This document shows positions 40,445-49,987 of a DNA stretch of 64,000 nucleotides, piece by piece. A program made the translations under genes and the position numbers. The notes below the pieces were generated by a model that saw nothing but the letters and a program-made list of their open reading frames with translations, ran no database searches and had not been told where the DNA came from. Numbering within the stretch: position 1 is the first letter of the stretch; the number at the start of each line of letters is the position of its first letter. The DNA lies in assembly GCA_965221145.1 (NCBI GenBank), contig OZ244877.1, positions 558,001 to 622,000 on the forward strand. Direction: 5' to 3'. The stretch comes from Bin5 sp965221145 (GTDB lineage: Bacteria > Chloroflexota > Anaerolineae > Caldilineales > Caldilineaceae).

Positions 40445-42016
40445 ATGAATGCCAAGAATCCTAAACTGTTCGTCTTTGCAGTAGCCATGTTCGCAATTCT
40501 GTTGGCCGCGTGCCAGCCGATTACCGCGGAGCCGATGATGGCGGAGCCGGAAAGCATGTTTCCGCTGGCGAAGGTGCGCTTCGGTCTGCCGGGCGCGCTG
40601 ACACATTTCGACCCGGCGCTGCCCGGAGAGACCTCGGAAGGCTCGACCATCAAGCTGATCAGCGGGCAGTTGCTCCGTTTCGATCAGTACGGTGTGCCGC
40701 AGCCGGACCTGGCCGAATCGATGGATATTTCGGATGATGGCCTGGTCTACACCTTCACACTGCGCGAAAACCTGATGTATTCGGATGGAACGCCGGTCAC
40801 GGTCGGGGATATTGTCTTCACCTGGGAGCGGATCAAGGACGCGCCGCCGACCGATCAAGGCCCGATCGCCAATGTCGTCAGCGTGGAAGCAACGGATGAC
40901 AGAACGGTGGTGTGGACGCTGAGCTTGCCCGAACCGACGCTGCCCTTCTGGTTTGGGCGCACCGGCTTCTCGGTCCATCCCCAGGCGCAGGTCGAGGCCG
41001 ACCCGGATGGCTACTTCCGCAACCCGGTGAGCGCAGGCCCCTACTATGTCGCCGCGGGGGAACCTGGCGATCCGGTCGTGACGCTGAAAGAGAATCCCCA
41101 CTATCAGCTAGGCCCGATGTCGGTGCAGGAGCTTGAGTTGCACTGGGTGCCCGACCCCACCTCGCGCTCACTGCTGCTGGCCACCGGCCAACTGGACTAT
41201 GTCTACGAGTTGCCGCCACAGGCGCGCGCCACCTTCCCGCCGGAGGTTGAGACCTTCGTCGTGGCGCTGGGCGGTGTCTTTCACCTGAGCATCAACCAGC
41301 AGATCTCCGAGGATCACTGTCTGTCCAACCGCGACGTGCGCGAGGCGATTTCGCTGGCCATCGACCGCTCCGAGATCAACGATCGGGCGCTGTTGGGCAT
41401 CTCGCCGCCGGTCAAGGGCTACTTCTACACCGGCCAGCCCCTCGATGTTGGCATCCTGCCAAACGGGGGCGCGCAAGACCTGGAGGCGGCCAAGGCGTTG
41501 ATGGCGAACACGCCGTGGGCGGACGGCGGTTGCTCCTTTAATGTGACCACCTATGGGCCGCGCCCCGGCTATGTCGAGGGCATCCTGGTCTACGCCGAGC
41601 AACTCAAGGCGCTCAACATGGAGGTGACCGCGGACGGCCAGGAGGTTGGCGTGGCGCTGGACATCATGGCCAACTCGCCGGACTATCACGCCGGCTGGGC
41701 CGTCACCGGCAACAATGGCGGGCCGCCCGAGAGCTACCTGCGCAACCAGTTCCTGGACGGCTTCTGGGCACAACGCTCTCGCATTGACGATGCGGAGATG
41801 AAGAGCCTGTTTGATGAACTGGGCCAGACCGTCGACAGGGCTGCCCGCGACGAACTGATCCGGCAGATCCAGTACCGGGGCTACGAGGTGCAGTCGATCA
41901 TCCCCTGCTGTGAACGCTCGGTGATGGGCGGCAGCCGCGTCGGTCAGAATGCCGTCAGGACCGTGACCGGCGCTTCGCACTTCATCGTCGTGCCTATAGC
42001 GGACGTTGAAGAGTAA
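40445..42016 (+). CDS. Family 5 ABC transporter substrate-binding lipoprotein
   Basis: This is the binding protein of the second oligopeptide/glycoside-type importer, 523 residues. The signal sequence FVFAVAMFAILLAAC has its lipobox Cys at residue 23. LISGQLLRFDQYGVPQPDLAESMDISDDGLVYTFTLRENLMYSDGT and VREAISLAIDRSEI are typical. The ATG follows GGAGGAGTCAGGAG. It is followed by a 13-bp stem-loop and then the permease genes. Confidence 0.92.
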   Translation: MNAKNPKLFVFAVAMFAILLAACQPITAEPMMAEPESMFPLAKVRFGLPGALTHFDPALPGETSEGSTIKLISGQLLRFDQYGVPQPDLAESMDISDDGLVYTFTLRENLMYSDGTPVTVGDIVFTWERIKDAPPTDQGPIANVVSVEATDDRTVVWTLSLPEPTLPFWFGRTGFSVHPQAQVEADPDGYFRNPVSAGPYYVAAGEPGDPVVTLKENPHYQLGPMSVQELELHWVPDPTSRSLLLATGQLDYVYELPPQARATFPPEVETFVVALGGVFHLSINQQISEDHCLSNRDVREAISLAIDRSEINDRALLGISPPVKGYFYTGQPLDVGILPNGGAQDLEAAKALMANTPWADGGCSFNVTTYGPRPGYVEGILVYAEQLKALNMEVTADGQEVGVALDIMANSPDYHAGWAVTGNNGGPPESYLRNQFLDGFWAQRSRIDDAEMKSLFDELGQTVDRAARDELIRQIQYRGYEVQSIIPCCERSVMGGSRVGQNAVRTVTGASHFIVVPIADVEE

Positions 42017-42030
42017 TCAGCGGTTAGTTT

Positions 42031-42062
42031 GTGGCTAGTGGTCAGAAAAGACCACTAGCCAC
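42031..42062 (+). terminator. Strong stem-loop between binding protein and permease genes
   Basis: GTGGCTAGTGGTC and GACCACTAGCCAC form a perfect 13-bp stem with an AGAAAA loop. There is no T run; such hairpins between a binding-protein gene and its permeases often stabilise the upstream mRNA and lower downstream expression. Confidence 0.5.
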
Positions 42063-42086
42063 ACAGCAGCAGGCGAGGAGTGAGGT

Positions 42087-43271
42087 GTGGGGAGGGGAAC
42101 TGCGAAGCGCAAGAAGCGGGGGGGCCAGAGGGCGTCCCGGCGTAAGCAGCAAAGAGTGAGGCGCGAGCGAGGCGGCCAGACATCTCAAGCCCGCGACGGT
42201 CAACGGCCGCCGAGCAACCGTTCTCTCTCTCCTTCCTTTTCTTCATTCTCTCCTCGCCTGGTCGGCTCCCTTAACCGTCTGGCCGCCGACTCTGCGCGTG
42301 CGTCGTTGGCGGCGGCCAGGCGGGCGCTGCCCCTGCTCCGTCATCCCTTAGTGCGGCGGTTGGCGCAGGCGTTCCTTGTCGCCTTTCTGCTCATGGTCTT
42401 CGCCTTTCTGCTGATCCGTCTGATCCCCGGCGATCCGGCCATGATCCTGCTGGGGGATGTGGCCACGCAGGAGGATCTGATCGCCTACCGCAAGCTGCTC
42501 GGCATTGACGGCTCGCTTCCGAGTCAGTTCGGGCGCTACCTCTCCAATCTGGCGCGCGGCGACTTTGGCATCTCGATTCGTTCGCGGGAGCCGGTCCTCT
42601 CGATCGTGGGCAAGCGGCTGCCGGTCTCACTGTGGCTGACGGCTACGACAATTGTCATGACAGTAGGCCTGGCGCTGCCACTGGGCGTCGCGGCCGCGCT
42701 CTACCGGCGCACGTGGTTTGGGCACGCCTTTCAGATTGGCGCATCGGTCCTGGTCGCGATGCCTGTCTTTTTTTCCGGGCTGCTTCTCATCCTGCTGTTC
42801 GCCGTTCAGATGAGCCTGGCGCCCATTGCCGGTTATCATGCCGGATTTCCTGCCAATCTCTACTCCCTGTGGCTGCCTGCGCTTACGATCAACTTTGTCC
42901 TGGTGCCGGTCCTCGCACGCATTCTTCAATCTTCGATCATTGAGACCAGCGCCGAGGAGTTCGTAGAGGCCGCGATCATTCGCGGCACACAGGGCTGGCG
43001 CTTCTATTGGCGCTATCTGCTGCGGCCATCCCTTGCGCCCACCGTCGCCGCGCTGGGCTACTTTGCGGCCACCGTCGTCAGCTACGCGGTCATCATTGAA
43101 ATTATATTTAATTTACCTGGGGTAGGTATGACACTTGTCGATGCTGTGCGCAACCGCGACTATCCTGTTGTGCAGGGGATCGTTTTCCTGAGCGGGCTGC
43201 TGGTGGTCGGGCTGACCTTTATGGCCGATCTGGTCAATGGCTGGCTTGATCCGCGGGCGAAAATACGATGA
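42087..43271 (+). CDS. ABC transporter permease (DppB type) with basic N-terminal extension
   Basis: The permease proper starts near residue 88: VRRLAQAFLVAFLLMVFAFLLIRLIPGDPA, then the EAA-type loop FVEAAIIRGTQGWRFYWRYLLRPSLAPT and RDYPVVQGIVFLSGLLVVG. From the GTG at 42087 the first ~87 residues are Arg/Ser-rich and unlike the family. A later GTG at 42351 would give a normal-length protein but lacks a ribosome binding site, so the start is unresolved. It overlaps the next permease gene by 4 bp (ATGA). Confidence 0.88.
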   Translation: MGRGTAKRKKRGGQRASRRKQQRVRRERGGQTSQARDGQRPPSNRSLSPSFSSFSPRLVGSLNRLAADSARASLAAARRALPLLRHPLVRRLAQAFLVAFLLMVFAFLLIRLIPGDPAMILLGDVATQEDLIAYRKLLGIDGSLPSQFGRYLSNLARGDFGISIRSREPVLSIVGKRLPVSLWLTATTIVMTVGLALPLGVAAALYRRTWFGHAFQIGASVLVAMPVFFSGLLLILLFAVQMSLAPIAGYHAGFPANLYSLWLPALTINFVLVPVLARILQSSIIETSAEEFVEAAIIRGTQGWRFYWRYLLRPSLAPTVAALGYFAATVVSYAVIIEIIFNLPGVGMTLVDAVRNRDYPVVQGIVFLSGLLVVGLTFMADLVNGWLDPRAKIR

Positions 43272-44155
43272 CGCCTGGGAGCGGGGCCGCCTCTGGGCCT
43301 ATCTCGCCTGCTGGCCGTCTGCGCCGGCTTGAATTGCGCCGTCTCTGGCGACAGCTCAACGCCGAGAGCCGTTGGGGGGCGATCATCCTGGCGTTGATCC
43401 TGACGCTCAGCGTCCTTGTGCCTCTTCTGAGTCCCAGTGATCCCTACGGATTCGTCGATCTCCCTTTGCAGCCGCCCAGTCTCTCCTTCCCCTTTGGCAC
43501 CGACCATCTGGGCCGTGATTTGCTGGTGCGGGTGTTCGCGGCGGCGCGGCTCGACATTGTGCTGGCGATCCTGGGCGTCAGCGTCCCTATCATGATCGGC
43601 ACGTTCATCGGCACGCTGGCGGGCACAACGCGCAACCGCATCGCCGAGACCGTGTGGGACGGGCTTGTCAACGCGCTGACGGCATTCCCGGAGATCATCC
43701 TGGTGCTGGGGATTGTGGCCATGGTAGGGGCGGGCACCCGCGGCCTGTTGATCGCCATATGGATATCGCGTTGGGCGCAGTATGCCCGCATTGCGCGCGC
43801 CAAATCGCTGGCGCTGCGCGAGGCGGAGTTTGTGCAGGCGGCGAACGTGTTGGGCTATTCACAGTTGCGTATCCTCATCCGCCATATCATGCCCAACGTC
43901 TTTTCGGAGGCTCTGGCCTATGCCCTCAGCGACTTCATCTTCATCATCGTGATCATCGGCGGGCTCTCCTTCCTGGGGCTGGGCGTGCGTCCGCCGACGC
44001 CGGAGTGGGGCGCGATGCTGGCCGAGGGCCGACTCTATCTGCGCACTGAACCGTGGCTGATCCTGTTCCCCGGCTTCTTCCTCTCGTTGACGGCCATCGG
44101 CGTGACCCTGCTGGCGCGGGGGGTGGAGCGGATCAGCAAGGGGGAAGACGAGTGA
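43268..44155 (+). CDS. ABC transporter permease (DppC type)
   Basis: The 295-residue permease has FPFGTDHLGRDLLVRVFAAARLDIVLA, the loop EFVQAANVLGYSQLRILIRHIMPN and GLSFLGLGVRPPTPEWGAML. The ATG overlaps the previous stop. Its own stop overlaps the GTG of the following glycosyltransferase-like gene by 4 bp. Confidence 0.92.
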   Translation: MTPGSGAASGPISPAGRLRRLELRRLWRQLNAESRWGAIILALILTLSVLVPLLSPSDPYGFVDLPLQPPSLSFPFGTDHLGRDLLVRVFAAARLDIVLAILGVSVPIMIGTFIGTLAGTTRNRIAETVWDGLVNALTAFPEIILVLGIVAMVGAGTRGLLIAIWISRWAQYARIARAKSLALREAEFVQAANVLGYSQLRILIRHIMPNVFSEALAYALSDFIFIIVIIGGLSFLGLGVRPPTPEWGAMLAEGRLYLRTEPWLILFPGFFLSLTAIGVTLLARGVERISKGEDE

Positions 44156-46395
44156 GTACGCTTGTGAAGCCGGTGTCACCGCCGATGTGGCTCTACGCTG
44201 CCATCGCCGCGGCAGGCGTAGCGGTGGTCGTCACGGGCATATACATATTCCCGTTAATGATAGACGAAGCCTATATCACATACAGCCATGCGCGCAATCT
44301 GGCGCGTATCGGCCGCCTCGTCTACCACCCGACGAATCCGTACTTCAGTGTCGGCGCGCCTCTGTACGCGGTATTGCTTGGCATAGGCGGCAAACTAGGC
44401 GTCCCCATTCCCGCCTTGAGTAATGCCCTGAGCGTAGCCAGCATCTTCGGGTCGAGCGCATACCTGATGCTGCTCTGCTATCGGCACAGGAAGATGTGGG
44501 CCGCAGCAACTGCTGGACTGTTATTAGCCACATCCCCCATGCTGTGGCTGACGCTTGGCCTGGAGACTTGCTTCTTTCTCTTGCTGGTTCTGGCCGCCTT
44601 CTACCACTTCGACCGCGGCAACTATAAGGTCGGGGCCGTGCTGACGGCCTGCGCGGTTCTGACCCGCTGGGAGGGTGTTCTCGTCGCTGGCGTACTGGGC
44701 TTTTCCCACTTCATTCTGATTGGCCTGCGCAAAAAACCTTCTTTAGCGGCCACTGTAACCTATAGTGTAGGAATTGCCTTCGCTATCTTGTTCATATGGA
44801 GTTTGTCTGATCTTTACGCGCACGGGGAATATGTGGGGGCGGCGATAGCCGTCCTGGTAACAGTCGCCTCCGCCCTGACAGGCAAAAGGGGGGACCCGCC
44901 GGACGGAGCATCGGGCCTCAACCATTCGACTGTCGTGCGACCGACTATTCCTTGGAATGCGGTCGCGGCCTTCTTCGTTGTATTGTTACCAGCGATTTTT
45001 TATCTGGCGGTATCTTTCGGTCCAACCTTACCGACGACTTTCCAAACGCAACAAGGACAGGCCACAATCGGATATACCGGTTTTGGTATCGGCACATCGC
45101 TCGCTGGAGGTCTGCAGATCATGCTGCGCGGATGGTTGGATCAGTCATCCTTGCATTTTCTCTGGCTCCCTTTCACCTCGCTCGGCATCCTTCTTCTGCC
45201 AAAGTCATTGTGGAGCACGGGCATAGTCGCCTGGGGAGGATTGCTAATTGTCAGCTATGCTCTGTTGGATGTACTCCCTTTCACATGGGCCTATGCTCCT
45301 CTGGTTCCAGTGGTCGTACTCCTGGTAGGGCTGGCTCTCCAGCAGTTGACAGGGTGGTTACATTGGGTCTGGTTACAGCTCTCTCTTGTCGGCGCGGTGC
45401 TGCTGTGTCTGGTTCTGGCGCAGGCAATTTCGCTTAAGGCTTTTGTTTCCGGACTCACTACCGAGCATCTCCCCAAGGACGTGCAGGCGAAGGTCGTGCC
45501 AACTGGCAGGGGCAACAATGTTTTTCGCGCCGTCGGCGAATGGATCAATGTGCATACGCCTCCAGATGCTCTCGTCGCGGCAAACAATGTCGGCATTATC
45601 GGCTACTACGCAGACCGGGCAATGATCGATTTTCTGGGGATATTGCAACCCGAGGTGGCCCAAGCGTTGAAACGTAGGGATCTGTTTTACGCGATTCCCC
45701 ACTTCCTCCCCGACTACATCGTATTGGGGGACAATCTCATCATTTTCGACATATGGCTGCACGGAGATCCCTGGTTTGCCGCGCATTACAAACCTGTCAA
45801 ACGGTTTACAGATGAACGGTTCGAACGGCTCGGGGGCAGACCCATGGTTGTCTTCCAACGGGTCCACGACCCTATGCCTATGATTGAACAAGAAACGGAA
45901 ATAAATCTTCTCCCTTATGGTGGCCTGGAACTGGTAAGCTTTGCAATAGACAGGGAGCAACTCAAGCCGGGAGATTGGATGAGGGCGCGACTAAACATGC
46001 ACGTTATCCGGCTCTATGATTCATCCCCGTCATACATGATCAAGAATCCAATACTGAACATAACCGCCTTTCTGGCAGACAATGAGGGAAAAGCCGTTAC
46101 TGAGCGATCTGCTGCGCATGTCCTGACAACCTTTCACACTGAACACTGGGCTGAAGATGAAGTCTCCTCAATCTACACCCCGCTTCACGTGCCAGACGGC
46201 TTAGCGCCCGGCACGTATTTCCTGTGGGTACGGATTGAAGAGGAAGGTCAGGACGATGTGACCCGTAAATTGACCGCTATAGTTGTCAGAGGGAGCCGGA
46301 ACATTCAGTTCAAATCAAACCATGATTCACCTGAAACAAGTGTGGACGTCTATTCTATAGCGAACCGAGGGGGACGAAATAGAGCCGCTACTTGA
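44152..46395 (+). CDS. Large polytopic GT-C glycosyltransferase-like membrane protein
   Basis: The 747-residue protein has a first helix ending in LMIDEAYITYSHARNLARIG. An acidic pair in the first outward loop (Asp38-Glu39) followed by ARNLA is the pattern of GT-C glycosyltransferases (arabinofuranosyl/mannosyl-transferase-like), which use polyprenyl-phosphate sugars. About ten further helices follow to residue ~440, then a soluble domain of ~300 residues with no motif I recognise. It sits inside an ABC importer operon, between permease and ATPase genes, with a 4-bp GTGA overlap upstream. Its base composition from 44,750 on looks more AT-rich than the neighbours, which suggests insertion by transfer. 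Confidence 0.75.
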   Translation: MSTLVKPVSPPMWLYAAIAAAGVAVVVTGIYIFPLMIDEAYITYSHARNLARIGRLVYHPTNPYFSVGAPLYAVLLGIGGKLGVPIPALSNALSVASIFGSSAYLMLLCYRHRKMWAAATAGLLLATSPMLWLTLGLETCFFLLLVLAAFYHFDRGNYKVGAVLTACAVLTRWEGVLVAGVLGFSHFILIGLRKKPSLAATVTYSVGIAFAILFIWSLSDLYAHGEYVGAAIAVLVTVASALTGKRGDPPDGASGLNHSTVVRPTIPWNAVAAFFVVLLPAIFYLAVSFGPTLPTTFQTQQGQATIGYTGFGIGTSLAGGLQIMLRGWLDQSSLHFLWLPFTSLGILLLPKSLWSTGIVAWGGLLIVSYALLDVLPFTWAYAPLVPVVVLLVGLALQQLTGWLHWVWLQLSLVGAVLLCLVLAQAISLKAFVSGLTTEHLPKDVQAKVVPTGRGNNVFRAVGEWINVHTPPDALVAANNVGIIGYYADRAMIDFLGILQPEVAQALKRRDLFYAIPHFLPDYIVLGDNLIIFDIWLHGDPWFAAHYKPVKRFTDERFERLGGRPMVVFQRVHDPMPMIEQETEINLLPYGGLELVSFAIDREQLKPGDWMRARLNMHVIRLYDSSPSYMIKNPILNITAFLADNEGKAVTERSAAHVLTTFHTEHWAEDEVSSIYTPLHVPDGLAPGTYFLWVRIEEEGQDDVTRKLTAIVVRGSRNIQFKSNHDSPETSVDVYSIANRGGRNRAAT

Positions 46396-46396
46396 A

Positions 46397-47416
46397 GTGA
46401 AGGATCTCTGCGTCAGTTTTCGCAAGGGTGGCGGGAGATCGCTGCCCGTGATTGACGCTGCCAACTTGATTCTGAACCGGCGGCAGGCGGTCGGCATCGT
46501 CGGCGAGTCCGGCTCCGGCAAGACGATGCTGTGCCGGGCGCTGATCGGCACGCTCCCGCGTCACGGCGCCGGGATCGTCTCGGGCACGGTTCGCTTTGAC
46601 GGGCGGGAGTTGGCCGACGCGACGGAGCGTGTCTGGCGCAGCATTCGCGGCCGCGAGATCGGCTACATCCCGCAAAGCTCGCTGGCCGGTCTCAATCCGG
46701 TTCTGACCGTCGAGACCCAACTGGTCGAGTCGATAACGGCGGTGGGGTCGTTGAGCCGGCAGCAGGCCAGGCAGGAGGCGGTTGAGCTGCTCGAACGCGT
46801 GCGGATTCCCAGGGCGCAGCAGGTGCTCAAGGCCCGTTCGCACCAGCTCTCCGGGGGTATGCGCCAGCGGGTGATGATCGCCGCGGCCATCGCCCAGTCG
46901 CCCAAACTACTGATCGCGGACGAGCCGACCACAGCCCTGGACGTAACAATCCAGCGCGAGATACTGAGCCTGATCACGCAACTACGCCAGGAGTTGGACA
47001 TGGCGCTGATCCTGGTGTCCCACGATCTGGCTGTGATCGAGGAGGTGTGCGACAGCGTGATGGTGATGTACGCCGGCGCGTCGGTCGAAGCCGGTCCGGT
47101 GGCGGCGCTGTCGACGACGCCCCGCCATCCCTATACACAGGCCTTGCGCGTCTCGCGGGTTGATCAGGCCGTGCCGGGGCAGGACCTGGAGGCGATCCCC
47201 GGTGATGCCGCGTCGGTTGGCTCGTGGCCGACGGGATGCCGCTTCTGGCCGCGTTGTCCGCTGGCCGACGACGACTGCCGGCGCGATCCACAGCCGGCGC
47301 TCATGCCGGCTGGGCAGCAGCTTTCCGCCTGCATTCACGCCGAGAAACTGATGGTTAGTGGCCGCTTGCCTCCCGCTGGTCACCGGGAAGAAGCGGCACC
47401 AGAACGCTATGACTGA
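46397..47416 (+). CDS. ABC transporter ATPase (DppD type)
   Basis: The ATPase has Walker A GESGSGKTMLC, Q-loop IPQSSLAGLNP (Gln with an altered surround), signature LSGGMRQRV, Walker B LLIADEPTTALD and H-loop VSHDLAV, plus the C-terminal GCRFWPRCPLADDDC cluster. The first standard start is GTG at 46397, but the conserved N-terminus (EPLLEVKDLCVSF) extends six codons upstream. GAGGGG lies there before an ATA codon at 46379, and no ATG, GTG or TTG is available. Translation may start at GTG, at ATA, or be coupled to the upstream gene. Confidence 0.88.
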   Translation: MKDLCVSFRKGGGRSLPVIDAANLILNRRQAVGIVGESGSGKTMLCRALIGTLPRHGAGIVSGTVRFDGRELADATERVWRSIRGREIGYIPQSSLAGLNPVLTVETQLVESITAVGSLSRQQARQEAVELLERVRIPRAQQVLKARSHQLSGGMRQRVMIAAAIAQSPKLLIADEPTTALDVTIQREILSLITQLRQELDMALILVSHDLAVIEEVCDSVMVMYAGASVEAGPVAALSTTPRHPYTQALRVSRVDQAVPGQDLEAIPGDAASVGSWPTGCRFWPRCPLADDDCRRDPQPALMPAGQQLSACIHAEKLMVSGRLPPAGHREEAAPERYD

Positions 47417-48197
47417 CTCACTGTTGGTGGGCAAAGACATCACCGTTACCTTCGGGCGCGGCCCGGAGGCGTTCGATGCCGTGTACGCGGCCAATGTCAA
47501 TGTCAATGGCGGCGAGGCCGTCGGCATTGTCGGTGAGAGCGGGAGCGGCAAGACAACGCTGGCGCGCGTGCTGGTCGGTCTGCAAAGGCCCAGCGCGGGC
47601 GAAGTCTGGCTGGAGGGGGAACGGATCTACAGCGCGGCGACCGAGCAGCGAGTGCCGCGCAGCGAACGCTGGAAGACCCAGATGATCTTCCAGGATCCCT
47701 ACTCATCGCTCAACCCGCGCATGAGGGTCTGGCAGGCGGTGGCGGAGGCGGTGCAGGTGTGGCACAATCTGCCCAAGGCGGCGTCCAGGGTGGAGGCGCT
47801 GCGGCTGCTGAACACCATGGGCATCAGTGACGACCAAGCCCGCCAGTTCCCCAAATCGTTGTCAGGCGGGCAGCGCCAGCGGGTGAGCGTGGCGCGGGCG
47901 TTGGCCCCCGGCCCGAAGGTGCTGATCGCCGACGAGCCGACTTCCTCTATCGACCAATCGGCGCAGGCGCAGTTGTTGAATCTGCTGCGCCGACTGCAAT
48001 CGGAGCGGGGCCTGTCCATCATCTTCATTTCGCACGACCTGGGTCTGGTGCGCTATCTGACCTCACGCGTCTACGTGATGCAGAAAGGCGAAATCGTGGA
48101 GACGGGGGAGACCCAAACCGTTATGGAGCAGCCGCGACATGCCTACACGCGTCTGCTCATCGACTCGATTCCAGGACGCCAAGACGGCAGTGGCTAG
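47409..48197 (+). CDS. ABC transporter ATPase (DppF type)
   Basis: This is the second ATPase of the importer: Walker A GESGSGKTTLA, Q-loop IFQDPYSSLNP, signature LSGGQRQRV, Walker B VLIADEPTSSID and H-loop ISHDLGL. It is short (262 residues) and lacks the C-terminal Cys cluster of most DppF proteins. The ATG at 47409 overlaps the previous gene by 8 bp. Confidence 0.9.
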   Translation: MTDSLLVGKDITVTFGRGPEAFDAVYAANVNVNGGEAVGIVGESGSGKTTLARVLVGLQRPSAGEVWLEGERIYSAATEQRVPRSERWKTQMIFQDPYSSLNPRMRVWQAVAEAVQVWHNLPKAASRVEALRLLNTMGISDDQARQFPKSLSGGQRQRVSVARALAPGPKVLIADEPTSSIDQSAQAQLLNLLRRLQSERGLSIIFISHDLGLVRYLTSRVYVMQKGEIVETGETQTVMEQPRHAYTRLLIDSIPGRQDGSG

Positions 48198-48244
48198 TAG
48201 CGTGGTAAGTGCAAATGCTTTCCGCTGAGTGATGAGGAGGATCT

Positions 48245-49477
48245 ATGGCTATGAAAAGCGACCCCTCGCTCGATCAACGTTTGGTCTCGCCCGAAATCTA
48301 CAGCGATCCGTATCCCATCTATCATCAGCTGCGCGAACAGGATCCGGTTCACTGGAGCGACGTCTGGGGCTGTTGGGTGCTGACGCGCTACGCGGACGTG
48401 GTGACGGTGCTGCGCGATTACCGTCGCTTTACCAACGTTGGGCGCATTGCTGCGTTTCTGGATCAGCTGCCGGAGAGCGTGCGCGTGCAGATTCGCCCGC
48501 TCTACGCCAACTTCACGACCGGGATGCCGAACACCGACCCGCCGGAGCATACCCGCGTGCGCGGGCTGGTGAACAAGGCCTTCACCGCGCGCGTGGTAGA
48601 GGGTATGCGCCCGCGAGTGCAGGAGATCGTGGATAGCCTGCTCGATCAAGCGGAGTGCGATAGCGCCATAGAGGTGATCGGCGATTTCGCCTACCCGCTG
48701 CCGGCGATCGTGATCGCTGAGACGCTGGGCGTACCGGCGGCGGATCGGGATCAGTTCAAGGAGTGGTCGGACGATATCGTCGCCTTCCATGGCACCGGCC
48801 GCCCCCATATCGAGACGATCATGAAGAGTACGGCCGCGCTGCTTGAAACCAAGGAGTGGCTCCTCCGACTGATCGAGGCGCGGCGCAAACAGCCCGAGGA
48901 TGACCTGATCAGCGCGCTCGTGGCTGCGGAGGAGCGCGGCGATATGCTCAACGAGACCGAACTGGTCGCGACCTGCATCACGCTGCTGACGGCCGGCCAC
49001 GAGACGACGACCGGACTGATCGGGAACGGCCTGCTGGCGCTGCTACGGCATCCGGGTCAACTACGCAAGTTGCGGGAGGACCCGGCCCTGATCGGAACGG
49101 CGGTGGAGGAGTTTCTGCGCTTCGACACCTCGTTCCTGCGCGCTTGGCGTTTAACCGCCGATGATGTCGAGATCGGCGGCCAGCAGATTTCCAAGGGACA
49201 GACTCTTTCGCTGATGTTGGGCGCGGCGAACCGGGATCCGGCCCAGTTTGAACATCCTGACCGGCTGGACATCACGCGCGAGCCGAACCTGCACACCTCG
49301 TTCGGCTGGGGCATCCACTTCTGCGCCGGCGCGCCGCTCGCCCGCCGCGAGGCCGAAATCGCGTTCACCACGCTGCTGCGCCGCTTTCCACGCCTGACAC
49401 TGGACGAGCAAGGCGTCGAATGGCAGAAGAATAACACCTTTCACAATCTGAAGAGCTTGCCGGTCACTTTGCAGTAG
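48245..49477 (+). CDS. Cytochrome P450
   Basis: The 410-residue soluble bacterial P450 has the I-helix oxygen-activation motif TAGHETTTGLI, the K-helix VEEFLRFD region and the haem loop FGWGIHFCAGAPLARREAE with ligand Cys360. It uses electrons from a ferredoxin/reductase; none is encoded nearby. The ATG follows GAGGAGG. The substrate is unknown; it lies between an ABC importer and a mutarotase, which suggests demethylation or hydroxylation of an imported compound. CYP of porphyran-type methyl-sugar demethylation is one precedent. Confidence 0.95.
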   Translation: MAMKSDPSLDQRLVSPEIYSDPYPIYHQLREQDPVHWSDVWGCWVLTRYADVVTVLRDYRRFTNVGRIAAFLDQLPESVRVQIRPLYANFTTGMPNTDPPEHTRVRGLVNKAFTARVVEGMRPRVQEIVDSLLDQAECDSAIEVIGDFAYPLPAIVIAETLGVPAADRDQFKEWSDDIVAFHGTGRPHIETIMKSTAALLETKEWLLRLIEARRKQPEDDLISALVAAEERGDMLNETELVATCITLLTAGHETTTGLIGNGLLALLRHPGQLRKLREDPALIGTAVEEFLRFDTSFLRAWRLTADDVEIGGQQISKGQTLSLMLGAANRDPAQFEHPDRLDITREPNLHTSFGWGIHFCAGAPLARREAEIAFTTLLRRFPRLTLDEQGVEWQKNNTFHNLKSLPVTLQ

Positions 49478-49516
49478 CTTATTTGGCGATCTGGAATGCG
49501 CGCACGGGGAAGGCCC

Positions 49517-49849
49517 ATGAAATGTTATGGTCTGACGATCAATCTGAAGGATGACGACGGGGTCATCGCACAGTACAAGGAATACCATCGGCACGTATGG
49601 CCGGAGGTGCTGGACCACGCGCGCGGCCTCGGCATTCTCCAGACCAGGATATTCCTCATAGGGCGGCGGCTGTTCATGTATATCGAGACTGAGGACGGGT
49701 TCGACTTGGACCGCGCCTTTTCAGCGCCGGGTGAAGTGGCCGCGCGGCTGCGGGAGTGGGACAATCTGATGCGCGGCTTTCAAGAACCGGCGCCGGAGGC
49801 CCAAGCGGACGAATGGTGGGCGCAAATGGAGCTTGTGCATGAGGCCTGA
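49517..49849 (+). CDS. L-rhamnose/L-fucose mutarotase-like protein (RhaM/DUF718)
   Basis: The 110-residue ferredoxin-like protein shows CYGLTINLKDD, YKEYHRHVWPEV with the catalytic His, RIFLIGRRLFMYIET and the C-terminal ADEWWAQME (Trp-Trp). These match the RhaM family, which interconverts alpha and beta anomers of L-rhamnose or related 6-deoxy sugars. The ATG at 49517 is a better start than 49496 because MKCYG is the conserved beginning. It points to deoxy-sugars as substrates of this cluster. Confidence 0.85.
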   Translation: MKCYGLTINLKDDDGVIAQYKEYHRHVWPEVLDHARGLGILQTRIFLIGRRLFMYIETEDGFDLDRAFSAPGEVAARLREWDNLMRGFQEPAPEAQADEWWAQMELVHEA

Positions 49850-49987
49850 GCGCCGGGAACGCGTGCGCCCTGCAACCTGGCCGTGAGTCGTAAACATATC
49901 GAACGACCGGTCGTGTCACAGTTGGCCGCGTCTGGTCTCTCAACCAGCCTCTCCCCGGACGGAGAGCGCCTTGAGGAGGAAGAAACG

